From assembly GCA_029298735.1 (NCBI GenBank), contig JANSLP010000402.1, positions 1-26,862 of the forward strand: a stretch of 26,862 nucleotides of DNA, in the 5' to 3' direction. Source of the stretch: Ophiostoma sp. CBS 140.51 (Eukaryota > Ascomycota > Sordariomycetes > Ophiostomatales > Ophiostomataceae). The notes under the pieces were generated by a model. The model saw only the letters and a list, made by a program, of their open reading frames with translations. It did not search any database and was not told the origin of the DNA. Positions 8,754 to 17,776 of this stretch are shown piece after piece (the stretch's first letter is position 1; every line of letters starts with the position of its first letter). A program made the translations under genes and the position numbers.

Positions 8754-11700
8754 TGCTCCTGTCTTTTTTCGCGGGGGAGGAGGAGAAAAAAGAGAGGTCG
8801 TCGTGGACAGACGCAGAGACGTTGTCGTGGCTGGGCTACTTGCAGGCGGTCAGGGATTCTTGCGGAGCGCCCCTGTGGCCGACATGCTAGTGAGGAAGAG
8901 GGACGGGGAAGGGATTCCTGCGCTGGTCGGTGGTCGATGGTCGGTGGTTGAGGGTCGACGTTCGGCTGTAGAGACACGCCCTGGCCGTGCAATATCCAAG
9001 GTGGTATGGATATGGAGGTTTGGAGTTATGTTGTATGTCGAGCGGCCTGTTGAGAGAGACTCGAAATTCGAAAATTCGAAATTCAGGAGAACACAACACA
9101 GCAGCCGAACCGGATCGACTAATCGCCTGTAGTCTGTTGGCTGTTGTGGGCTTTTTTGCGAGGAAAAAAAAGGGGGGAACACTGCGCGTGGCAGGCTTTC
9201 AATCAGCCGGAAAGGTGTGACAGCCACGATGAAATAGCATGCGCAAAGGACACAATGATCGACTTGGAGGGGGTTCTTTTCTCTCTCTCTTTCTCGGGGT
9301 CTTTTTTAGTCCTTCTGCTTTCTTTGTCGACAGTCAAACAGTCGAGGAAACGGTGGATGGGCGGACAGACACGACGAGGGTCTTCCTGGTCTTCTGGGTC
9401 GTTCTGAGAGGTCCTTTTTACCCCTGTCTATTCCCTTTTTTGGCCAATTCAATTTTGGGGCCGGCCAAGCAGAAGGACACAAGCGCAGGGCCACTCTCAG
9501 GGCCAGTTACAAAGTCGCAAGGAGCCCCCTAGTCGGAAAGGGTGGGAGGGGTGGAAAGATGGAAGGGGATGGGAAAGAGTGGAGAGCGCGGCCGTCTCTC
9601 GTCAATGTCGCAGCAGAGTCAGGGGTCTTGGGTGTGGTGGGTGGTGTATTCTGGCTTCTGGTTTTCGGCAGCGGGTTGGCTTTTCTGGGGCCCTTTCGTT
9701 CTGAGGGAGATTGGCAGCTAGACAGCGAGACGGCGTGGGAGTGGACGATGTGAGGAGAAGACAAAAAAGCGTGAGAAGAGAGCACTCTCTTGCGCTCCGT
9801 CTGCACGACCCGGTGGTCTGCCTCGAGATAGGTTAGCGCTGCCCTGTCTTTTCGTCTCTTCTTCTCCCTTCATGTGTTTTGGTGCTGGCTTCTCTTTTCT
9901 CTCCGATTCTCGTCGTTGTTCATCGTACCTCATCCCCTCACTTCCCCTATTTCTTTTCTTTTCTCACTTACCTGAAGAAATAGGGCGGACACACTCCCTA
10001 TTTTCGGCTTGCTCTCTGGGGGCCCGCTTCGTTCTTTTTCCTGGCGCTTCGAAATTTTCTTCTCTGCTTTCTTTTTCTGACCTTTTGCGCTCTCTTTTTG
10101 AGTCTTCGCCCTTCTTGAGCCCCGTCTCTCTGCGTCCTCTCTCACCTCCTGTTTTCGTCACCGCCTGGGCCAGTCTCCCGTGTGGAGCCCCAACTGATCG
10201 GATGGGGCTTTTCGATGGAGCTTTTGATTTCGATGGGGCATTCTGGGCCCTGTCTCGTACGGTGCGTGCTGAATGCGTGCTGCATGTGTGCTGAACTTTG
10301 AAAAGTGATTCTCTCAATATAACCTTTCGGTCTTGCATGCAGTTCACATCGGTCAAGGCTGGCCAATGATGTCGTGCAACGGCGGCCGCCGATTTCGACT
10401 GGACAATTGGGAAATGGAAGAAGAAACGCGGCTGCTTTCTGTATGGCTGTCTCTTTGAGCCTGTGATGCGGATCTCACGAGCTGAGGCTGCGCGATGCTA
10501 TGCTGTGCAGACGCGTATCTGCTTTTCTGCGTATACAATAACTTGGTCTTGCGATTTGTGCTGTGCTCGTCACCCCTTGGATCCTTCCCAGCTCCTTTTC
10601 AGCTGTCTGTCGACGCCCTTCCTTGCTTCTTTTGCTCGTGTGCCCATTCTTTCGTTTCCTTTCTTGTCTTGATCTCTTTTCTCAGAAATGCTCTGATACT
10701 CTGCTTGACTCTCAATTGACAGACGGCGTGCCATGCGTCTTGAGTCCGACTTGTATTTCGGCTTGTTTTTCTTGTCTTGGGAACGGACTCGGACGGCGGG
10801 CTAGCCTGGCCGCGAAAGTGGTTTTGCTTGTAAGATACCGTTCGGTGTCTGGTGGCCTCTGGTGGTCCCCTGTGCGCAATCTCTCGATGGACCTGGTCTG
10901 AACAGGCAGGCCCTTGTACTTCGTATGCTGTGTAACAAACGTCGAGAATTTGTGCATAGAAACTGCAGATGCAGTACAAGTACAGTTCGTGTGGACAGGC
11001 CCTGTATTCCCGCTGCTGGCAGAGTCAATGCTGTATCAAGCAAAGGTGTCGAGAAAGGCAAAAAGGCCCTGAAAGCATGAAAGATGCTCGTCGTCTGCCA
11101 CGAGTCGCATCTCAAGGTGAGGCAGGCAGAGCGGTGATGGGTGCCAAATTTAGCACATCGCATTCAAGCTCGGAATTTTGGGAATTCTGGGAATCCCCTT
11201 TTCGATGACTACATTTCAGTCGACTGTCCGCTCCTTCCTTGCATTCTTCCCTTTCCACGACTGCCTCTATCGCGCCTGCCTCCTCTGTCAACTTTGTTTT
11301 TGTCGAGAAACGTGCCTTCTTCGAGACTTGTCTCGCCCAGCAAAGACATCCCTGTGCTCCTGCCGTCTCCTTGCAGTCGTAGTCAAAAAGGCAAGAGCCA
11401 ACAAGCAAAGACGAAGTTTGGAGTTGTGGTCACGAACTTTTGCAAGGGGGGAACGGCCATTTGGCGTCCAGCAAGACCCCTGTCCCAGCCTTTCCGATTG
11501 CACGATGGTCAGCGAACACGATTCCCCACGATATGGAAAGCCATGCCTTGCCGTGCTCGCCATGCTGTTGTATTTTACGCCCCCAGGCGCTAACAGCTTT
11601 GAAAAGGGGGTCAATCACATAAAATGTCCTCTTTGTGGCGGGTTTTAGTGCCATTTCGCAACAAAAAAGACAGGAAAGGCAATTACAGTTTTTGCAAATA

Positions 11701-14177
11701 GTGGCAGGCACGGATGACATCGATTCAGGGGAAAGAGGGGCTGTTCTTTCCCTATTTGCATTTTCGCGTGGCTACCCTGGTCCATGTAAGATATTTTGGA
11801 GAAGAGAAAGAAGGCGCGATGGGCGAACGCGCGAGAGAACGATGGAAGGCACGAAGAACGTCAACAACGGCAGGCGCCAAGCGTTACGATCTCGACGAAC
11901 ACCTTTGTTACGTACATTACGTTGGACGCCGTCCTTCTGGATGCTCCTTTGCGTGACATTTGAATCACGCAACCCATCGAACATTTCGAACATTTCGAAC
12001 ACTCGCCAAAATGCTTCCAATCCTTCTGGCGCCAAACGAAGAATCCTGTCAATAGGAATTAGCTTGTCTTCTGCAAGATAAGCAACGCACGGTGAACCAC
12101 TGGCATGACAGGCACAACACCGGTTGAGTTGGCAAAGTCGTGATGTTCTCTGAGTTGCAAGGCTTGTTTCCTTTTCTGTTCGAATTTGTTTCTACATTGT
12201 TTCCGTTTCTTCCTTTTATGATTCCTCTTTCAATTTGGCCAACCATTGAATTCAAATCGAACGCCAGGATACCGAGCGGCTGGCTCGGAGGCTGCAAGTC
12301 CTTCTCCTTCTTCGCAAGGGCTCGCTGGCCTAGGCCCCCCGGCCTCCCCAAACACAAGTCGTTTCATGCAGCTCACCACTCCTCCTGCGACGAAGAAGAA
12401 AGCAACACCGAAAATATAAGACGGAAAGAGGGAAGGAATAGCGAAACCGAAGAACAAAAGAAGGATACGACAAGGAAGCACACAAGCGTGTGATTTCTTG
12501 TGCTCTCCAACGGCTAAGCAAACGTGGTGTTCTCATTCCGTGATCGGGTCTCATTGTCGACTTTTGCCAATCTGCCTGTGTGGCTGGTAAGACAGACACG
12601 GACGACGGTTCTCCAAAAACACAAGACACAAGACACCAAGAAAACTTGATACAGACAGATTTCCCTGCCGTGTTTCTTTTTTGACCTTCTCGAAGGCGGC
12701 TAGCCGATCCGGCGGCTTAAGAAGGAAGAAAGCGAGTTGAGACAAATAAGATGGGCAGAGATAGGCCTGGTCTGTTGGACCTCGTTGAGGAAATGAGTGT
12801 CGACAATTACATGCAAAAAGGGACGAGCGTTCTTCCAGACACGATGGGATGTGCCAGGCCAGTGCACCGACTGGCCGATCACCAGTGACAAAGTGTCTCT
12901 GATGCACGCTTTTATGTCTGTCTGTCTGCACGGCCGCACGAGCCATGTTATGTCGAAGTCGACACATAGCACACTTTTTTGCGAGAGTGCACCTTTTCAT
13001 GGCGTACCGTTTCTGTTTCAACGGTGTTCTAGAAAAGACACACAAGAGAAAGACAAAAGATAGGTGAAGAAAGCGAGTCAAGGTCAAACTCTGGAACACA
13101 CAGAAACAGCAGAGATGAGTGGTACACAAAACCATGGCAGATAGCGACTGTTCTTCTCTTCCCTTTCTACCCCCACTCTGATCTTCACGACGACTCGATC
13201 GACGACTTTGAAGAATGATGCTCGCTCGATCACCGCACTGCTACAACCTGACGGGCAAAGATCCGATGCCGAGAGTGGATTGGAAAGTATTTGAGTTCGC
13301 GCACTCTCCCACGGGAATGGGCGCCTCCCACGGCACAGCGACGCGACGGGTACCTACAGGTACAGGCTCAAGCATAAGAAGCATGGCACCCACGTCGCCG
13401 CTCGCACACCACGCACACTCGGCACTATGCACTCGGCATTGTTTTCTCTCTGTTCTGCATTCTGCATAGGATTGCATTGCATATGCAGCATCGCGTTGGA
13501 GACTCTTCGTTGGAGTGCATCCTGGTTTGACCGAGCATGCCTTGTCTGGGATTCATCTGTTATCGGCTCAGAACATGTTGTTCACAATAGATGGTGTTTC
13601 AAACACAACTCACACAGCCCAAGACAACGAAAACGGTAATTTGAGCGGAGCCTTGTCTTCGCAGTCGAGTTTTCGTTTGTGTCTCTCTGTGTCTCTCTGT
13701 TATTATCATGTTTTAGTTGCCTCGCCGACGGACGATGGTATCAACGGCCGGAGTGTTGATTGTTTTTTGAGAGCTCATCTAGCGATGCGGCTCGTCGAGG
13801 ACGGCACGAAATATGACCTCTGCTATTTCTTTTCCTCGCTTCCACTGATGCGCTCTGCTCGTCGCCGCGTCTTATGCCGGTGATGCTATTAATTTGCAGC
13901 CCGTGGGCAGTACTGTTCATTGCCCGGAAAAGGCAGAATTTGTATATGAGTATGCCGCACGAAGTTGAGATGAAAGTCAGCCTCCAATATTGGCAAAAAT
14001 CTCGGTTCGACGGCAGAAAGTCACAGCAGAAAGCAGTTATCAATATCAAGTGATATAAAATGAACAAAAAATGACATTATGACTATGGATATCGACCGAT
14101 GAACCAACCAAACGCCAAAGAAATGACTATACAAAATAAACGCTAATATATTAAGATGAATGCAGATAACGACCAAA
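8754..14177. other. 5.4-kb gap without a convincing protein-coding gene
   Basis: This stretch lies upstream of the MIT-domain gene and downstream of the coiled-coil gene, both on the minus strand. Open frames are all under about 200 codons, biased in composition, and show no domain or family resemblance. I found no tRNA, 5S rRNA or transposon terminal structure by eye. It contains a candidate minus-strand intron at 9818-9971, a long plus-strand pyrimidine-rich tract at about 9840-10160, a GAAATTC-rich cluster at 9061-9084 and 9-bp tandem repeats at 11172-11198 and 11978-12000. The best reading is a long promoter and leader for the MIT-domain gene, possibly with non-coding transcription. A small multi-exon gene cannot be excluded. 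Confidence 0.5.
9818..9971 (-). other. Candidate 154-bp leader intron upstream of the MIT-domain gene
   Basis: Reading the minus strand, CTTCAG|GTAAGTGAGA at 9977-9962 is a near-perfect splice donor. GCTAACC (branch A at about 9833) followed after 15 nt by GAGGCAG (acceptor ending at 9818) gives a well-formed fungal 3' end. The predicted intron is 154 bp and lies about 1.06 kb upstream of the MIT-domain start codon, on the same strand. It fits a spliced 5' untranslated region or a non-coding transcript. No coding frame joins convincingly across it. Confidence 0.45.
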
Positions 14178-15335
14178 TTAAGCGGCTACCTCGAATGGTG
14201 CCATTGGTGTTGGCGTTGATGACTCTGGTACTGTCTGACTTGCTTCTGCTGGTGCTGCCATTGAAGCGACCACCGTCTCTGGCGTGTCTGCTTCGCTCGC
14301 GTCGAAAGGTGTCTTGACAAGTCTGAACTCGGCCGTCCGCAGCAGCCGTTGCTGGTAGTACTCGAGCTGCGCACCCCGCCGGGCGACCTCTTCTTGTAAA
14401 AGCTTCATTTTGCGTTCTGCGGCTGCTCGTGCTGTACTTTCTCGGTTCTTTTGGAGTCGCAAGTCGTCAGCTGCCCGCGTCTGCTCCGCCACCAGGGCCG
14501 TGTGCGCATCCTTTTCTTGCTGTCTCCGTGCCGCCTCTTCGGCCACTTGGCGTTCAAGACGGGAAGTTTTTTGGGATGAGGACGTGCTTTGGTCCGCCAG
14601 CATCGCTTGCACTCGGCGCAGCTCGGCCTCACGGGTCGCAATCGTCGCATCGCGGGCCGCAATCACATCGTTGAGCCCTGCCTTTTCGGCGCGCTGATCC
14701 TTGTCGCGCGTCGTCGCCCGCCGGCGCTCGTCGTTGAGTTGTGTGCGCAGACTGGCGACCTGGCTCTCGAGCTCGGTGCGGCGGGTGCGTTCCGCCTCCA
14801 AAGTGGCGCGGATGGAAGAGGAGTTGGCGCCGCCGGTCTCATTGAACAGAGACGACATGGACACAGAAGGTTTGTGCATCAACGGAGGTGCCGGGGCAGA
14901 CGCCCCAGCTTCGGCGACCGCCTCTGGATTAGTGGCCAGCCACAGCTGCTGCTTCATGACCATCAGCCGGTGCTCGAGATCGGACACGCGCATGGCATGG
15001 CGTATCTGGTGGTCGGCCTTGGCCTGTTTGAGCCGTCTGATATCTTCTTCTTGGTCATCGTGCTGCCGGTTCAGTTCACGGACGCGGGTCTCGAGAATCT
15101 GAATGCGGGTGTTGTAGTGGTCGACATTGAGAGGAGCGGCATTGTTGTTTGTGTTGTTGCCGTTGCCGGTGTTGTTGGTGTTGTTGCTGCCATTTCGCAG
15201 GCTGTTGGTGCTGTTGCGGTTGAACATACTGGTGATATTTGGTGCCATCGTGAAGAGGTTGAGTGGGTGAGCGTCTCCTGGTGACAATATATGAGAATGC
15301 TTATGCTGATTCTGTGGTGGGCTGTGATGCGACAT
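14178..15335 (-). CDS. Coiled-coil protein of unknown function
   Basis: A 385-residue single-exon frame that I do not recognise. The first ~75 residues are His/Ser/Asn-rich, including an Asn-Thr-Gly tract at about 48-68 encoded by AAC/AAT-type triplets. Residues ~75-130 (ending near LMVMKQQLWL) form a first heptad-rich coiled coil, and residues ~180-340 a second one, very rich in Arg, Glu, Ala and Gln. The segments are joined by an Ala/Pro/Ser linker, and the C-terminal ~45 residues are Pro/Ser/Thr-rich. There is no signal peptide, membrane segment or enzymatic motif. The Met at residue 30 (15248) is a plausible alternative start. The heptads and amphipathic composition support a real protein; a structural or scaffold role is inference. 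It lies 755 bp downstream of the ubiquitin-like gene on the same strand. Confidence 0.82.
   Translation of the reverse strand: MSHHSPPQNQHKHSHILSPGDAHPLNLFTMAPNITSMFNRNSTNSLRNGSNNTNNTGNGNNTNNNAAPLNVDHYNTRIQILETRVRELNRQHDDQEEDIRRLKQAKADHQIRHAMRVSDLEHRLMVMKQQLWLATNPEAVAEAGASAPAPPLMHKPSVSMSSLFNETGGANSSSIRATLEAERTRRTELESQVASLRTQLNDERRRATTRDKDQRAEKAGLNDVIAARDATIATREAELRRVQAMLADQSTSSSQKTSRLERQVAEEAARRQQEKDAHTALVAEQTRAADDLRLQKNRESTARAAAERKMKLLQEEVARRGAQLEYYQQRLLRTAEFRLVKTPFDASEADTPETVVASMAAPAEASQTVPESSTPTPMAPFEVAA
15142..15190. repeat. Imperfect GTT/AAC trinucleotide tract
   Basis: An interrupted trinucleotide microsatellite (GTT on plus, AAC on minus) encodes the Asn-rich tract near the N-terminus of the coiled-coil protein. 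It is likely to vary in length between strains. Confidence 0.75.
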
Positions 15336-16090
15336 TGGATGGCAGAGGAAGGTGCAGTACGGTGGCCACTCCCTTACAGGGTCGCTCTTTCCCGTATATT
15401 GATTGTTTCAACGAACAAGGCTATGGTCGGCCTCTTTTTTCTTTTCCTCTGTTTGTTGAGTTCCAATCATCTACAGGCTGCCTGAGAGATTTGTTGCAAA
15501 TCTGCGAGGTACGATCTGTTGCCTTTCCAGCACCGCCCAGCTTCTGGCCACCGGCATCGGAAAAGCCTCGTGGTTGATTGACACGGAAATGATGGAAATG
15601 TAGGCGACAGTGGGGAAGCCACTGAATGCCTTGTGGCCTTTAGTGGAGTTTAGTGGTCGCAGCTGCCCAAACCAGCTGCCAACATTTTAGGCGACCACCA
15701 AATTGTCCACCCGCCCCCATAAAAGAAGGTTTGTGCTGCGGCCCGGCGCTAAACCGAAACAGGCAATTTACACTCAACAACAAGGCCGCCACCGAGTTCG
15801 CCTTGCCACGAGGGAACGAGGAAATGTCCAATCGTGCCAGCGAAGACGAGATGAGGGGGACACATTGCTCCGTACACTGCCACGCGGGGTCTGTTTGCCT
15901 GTACGCTGTACGGAGTACTTTGGAGGATTATCACGATCTGGGAAAAGACAATGTTGCATTCCTGCTATTGCGAAAGTACAGAGTTTCGGGGAGTATCGAT
16001 AGAAAGGAAAATAAACAAATTGTACCCAAAAGAACCAAATGCTACCAAACGCCAGCTAAATCAAAGAAAACACGTGCTCCATAATCCACC
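15336..16090. other. Intergenic: promoter of the coiled-coil gene and 3' region of the ubiquitin-like gene
   Basis: No gene is supported. A plus-strand frame of 143 codons at 15653-16084 has no recognisable features and mixed composition. Visible sites include an inverted repeat GTGGTCGC (15653-15660)/GCGACCAC (15691-15698), which encloses two copies of CAGCTGCC (15660-15667 and 15673-15680). A TACGGAGTAC palindrome-like element lies at 15909-15918, and a CACGTG E-box at 16071-16076. The first group lies about 320-365 bp upstream of the coiled-coil start codon and may be regulatory. Confidence 0.5.
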
Positions 16091-16753
16091 TCATACCTGG
16101 CGACCACCCCTTAGCCGAGCAACAATGTGAATCGTGCTCTCATTCATGATGCCATAGTCGCGTACAGTCTTGTTGTCCTTCAACTGTTTGCCGGACCAGA
16201 TGAACCGCAGCCACTCAACGTCAACGGCCTTTTCGTGGGCCAAACGCCGGAAAACGGCGCTCAAGGGAAGGTCGATGGGGACGTCGTTGAGGACCAGAGA
16301 CTTGCCGTCAAGGTCTTTGAAGAAGAGCGTTTTGAGGATATGAGGTGCAGCGCGTGGGGCACTCGGTGCTGCTGCTGTAGATGGTCTCGCCACCATCGGG
16401 GCTGGCTCTGCATCCGGCTCGGCATTGTACGGCGGCGGCGCTTCGGTGACAGACCGGATAAAATATACGGTGTCTCCATTGTGCACGCCGTAGTGAGCAA
16501 GCGGTTTGGTCATATCCTCCATGACTTCGCCGGCAAAGATGACTTGCATCGTCGACCAGCTCCCCAGATTGTTAATAGAACGCGCAATAGAGTGCCGCAG
16601 GTCGCGTACGCTCTGGTTGTCCGGGTCGAGGCCTTCGAGGGCGTGCGACTGGCCCTCGTTGGCAGTGAGTTCTTCGGCGAAGATGATGGCGCCCGAGTAG
16701 TCTTCAAGGGCCTTTTGTTTGGCAGAGGAAGAGGAAGAGGACGTGTTGGTCAT
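16091..16753 (-). CDS. Tandem ubiquitin-like protein with C-terminal RLRGG
   Basis: A 220-residue single-exon protein with two ubiquitin-like folds. The first (about 22-102) is divergent, with a ubiquitin-like VIFAGEVMED core, and ends in FIRSV with no Gly-Gly. A Pro/Ala-rich linker (103-136) contains a PPPY motif (106-109). The second (about 138-217) is close to ubiquitin. L148, I185, H209 and V211 match the L8, I44, H68 and V70 surface patch. K146, K151 and K189 match K6, K11 and K48, while K63 is Asn204. It ends RLRGG (213-217) followed by only Arg-Gln-Val, so cleavage of three residues would expose a conjugatable Gly-Gly. Ubiquitin precursors and ISG15 are processed in this way. It may instead be an unprocessed Ubl adaptor. 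CAG|GTATGA at the stop codon resembles a splice donor, so the last three residues carry some doubt. It is divergent from the RBR ligase gene. Confidence 0.93.
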   Translation of the reverse strand: MTNTSSSSSSAKQKALEDYSGAIIFAEELTANEGQSHALEGLDPDNQSVRDLRHSIARSINNLGSWSTMQVIFAGEVMEDMTKPLAHYGVHNGDTVYFIRSVTEAPPPYNAEPDAEPAPMVARPSTAAAPSAPRAAPHILKTLFFKDLDGKSLVLNDVPIDLPLSAVFRRLAHEKAVDVEWLRFIWSGKQLKDNKTVRDYGIMNESTIHIVARLRGGRQV

Positions 16754-17776
16754 GGCGGTGGTGGTAGAAGAATATTGAGGAAGTTGTATGAAGGGATGAT
16801 GCCGTTGACGAGATGGACGAGAGTTGAGGGATGACGAAGACGAGAAGAGGTGGTGGTTATGGCAGCCTTGTTATAAACGCGGCCTGGATAACGGTTGGAG
16901 ATCGCCTGGCCAGAATAGGTTGTCGGTCAATATGCATCCACTACAGCTGGGTGCATCAAAGTCTGTCTCCTTTCTTCCTTCTCCGGGAATCGGTATTCTA
17001 GAAGGATAAGAGCGCAAAAGAATACAAGGCTAAGACAGGGCAAAGGCCACCAAAAGGCAGACAAGGACTGAAAACAAAACAAAGGCTTGCAAAGAAGAGC
17101 CTCGAGAAGGAGGAAGGCTGCCCGAAACGACAGGTGGCCCAGATCATGTGGGGACAAAAGGAAGGAAAAGAACAACAGGAGAACAGCCTCACAGGCATGG
17201 GGCTGTAGCTTGAGCTCGAGAAAATGGCTTGGTCGATCAAGACAGGCCGGCAAGACATTCCACTTGGAGAGCTGGGGAGCTTGCCTGTTCATTACAACAT
17301 AGAGGCAGCAAGAACGGAGGAGGTGGAAGGGTGGAGGGTGGAGAGGTGGGCTGTGTGGGTGGAGTGGGGTCAGTATCAGTGATGGGTGTCGCCCTTCAAA
17401 TGAGTGGCCTACAGCGGCTGGATAAAGGCGTGTTAGTGGCGCCTGTTTTCCGGTGCTCTCAGTGTACAGCCTTGTTTTGTTTGGCCACTTCATTTTCGCC
17501 CAGAAATCTGCCTCATGACGGTGTGAGATAATGAGAAGAAAGAAAGGAGGGGATCTGGCCTTGTTGACCTTTTCTCCGATCGTCTGAAAGGGAGTTCAAT
17601 TCATAACCTCTCTGACAAGGCTACCTCTCGGTGTGAGATGCATTACTGGTCGGCCGCTTTTCCTTATTTCGACTCACCTGAACCTTTTCCCAGTCGCATT
17701 TTGTCGACCAGAAATCGACAACTCACCCTTACCAGTTGAATTATCTCGACATTTCTTTACTCTGTCCGTCTTACAA
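16754..17776. promoter_or_regulatory. Shared divergent promoter region (ubiquitin-like gene / RBR ligase)
   Basis: This 1.0-kb stretch separates two head-to-head genes and should contain both promoters. No protein gene is credible within it. A TTATAAA element at 16871-16877 lies about 120 bp upstream of the ubiquitin-like start codon. The last ~100 bp before the ligase start are pyrimidine-rich, with many C/T runs, as often seen near fungal transcription starts. Whether control is truly bidirectional cannot be read from sequence. Confidence 0.5.

Noticed and set aside
9872..10294. A 140-codon plus-strand frame rich in Phe, Ser and Leu
   Set aside because: Its composition simply follows the underlying pyrimidine-rich tract.
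15653..16084. A 143-codon plus-strand frame in the gap between the coiled-coil and Ubl genes
   Set aside because: No domain, signal or codon bias supports it, and the region is better explained as promoter and 3' sequence.
16091..16753. Calling the tandem Ubl gene polyubiquitin or a ribosomal-protein fusion
   Set aside because: The first domain is far from ubiquitin and has no Gly-Gly junction, and no ribosomal protein follows.
17633..17776. A 48-residue N-terminal extension of the RBR ligase
   Set aside because: It is in frame but hydrophobic and unlike the following protein; the downstream Met begins a more native-looking N-terminus. A longer isoform is not excluded.
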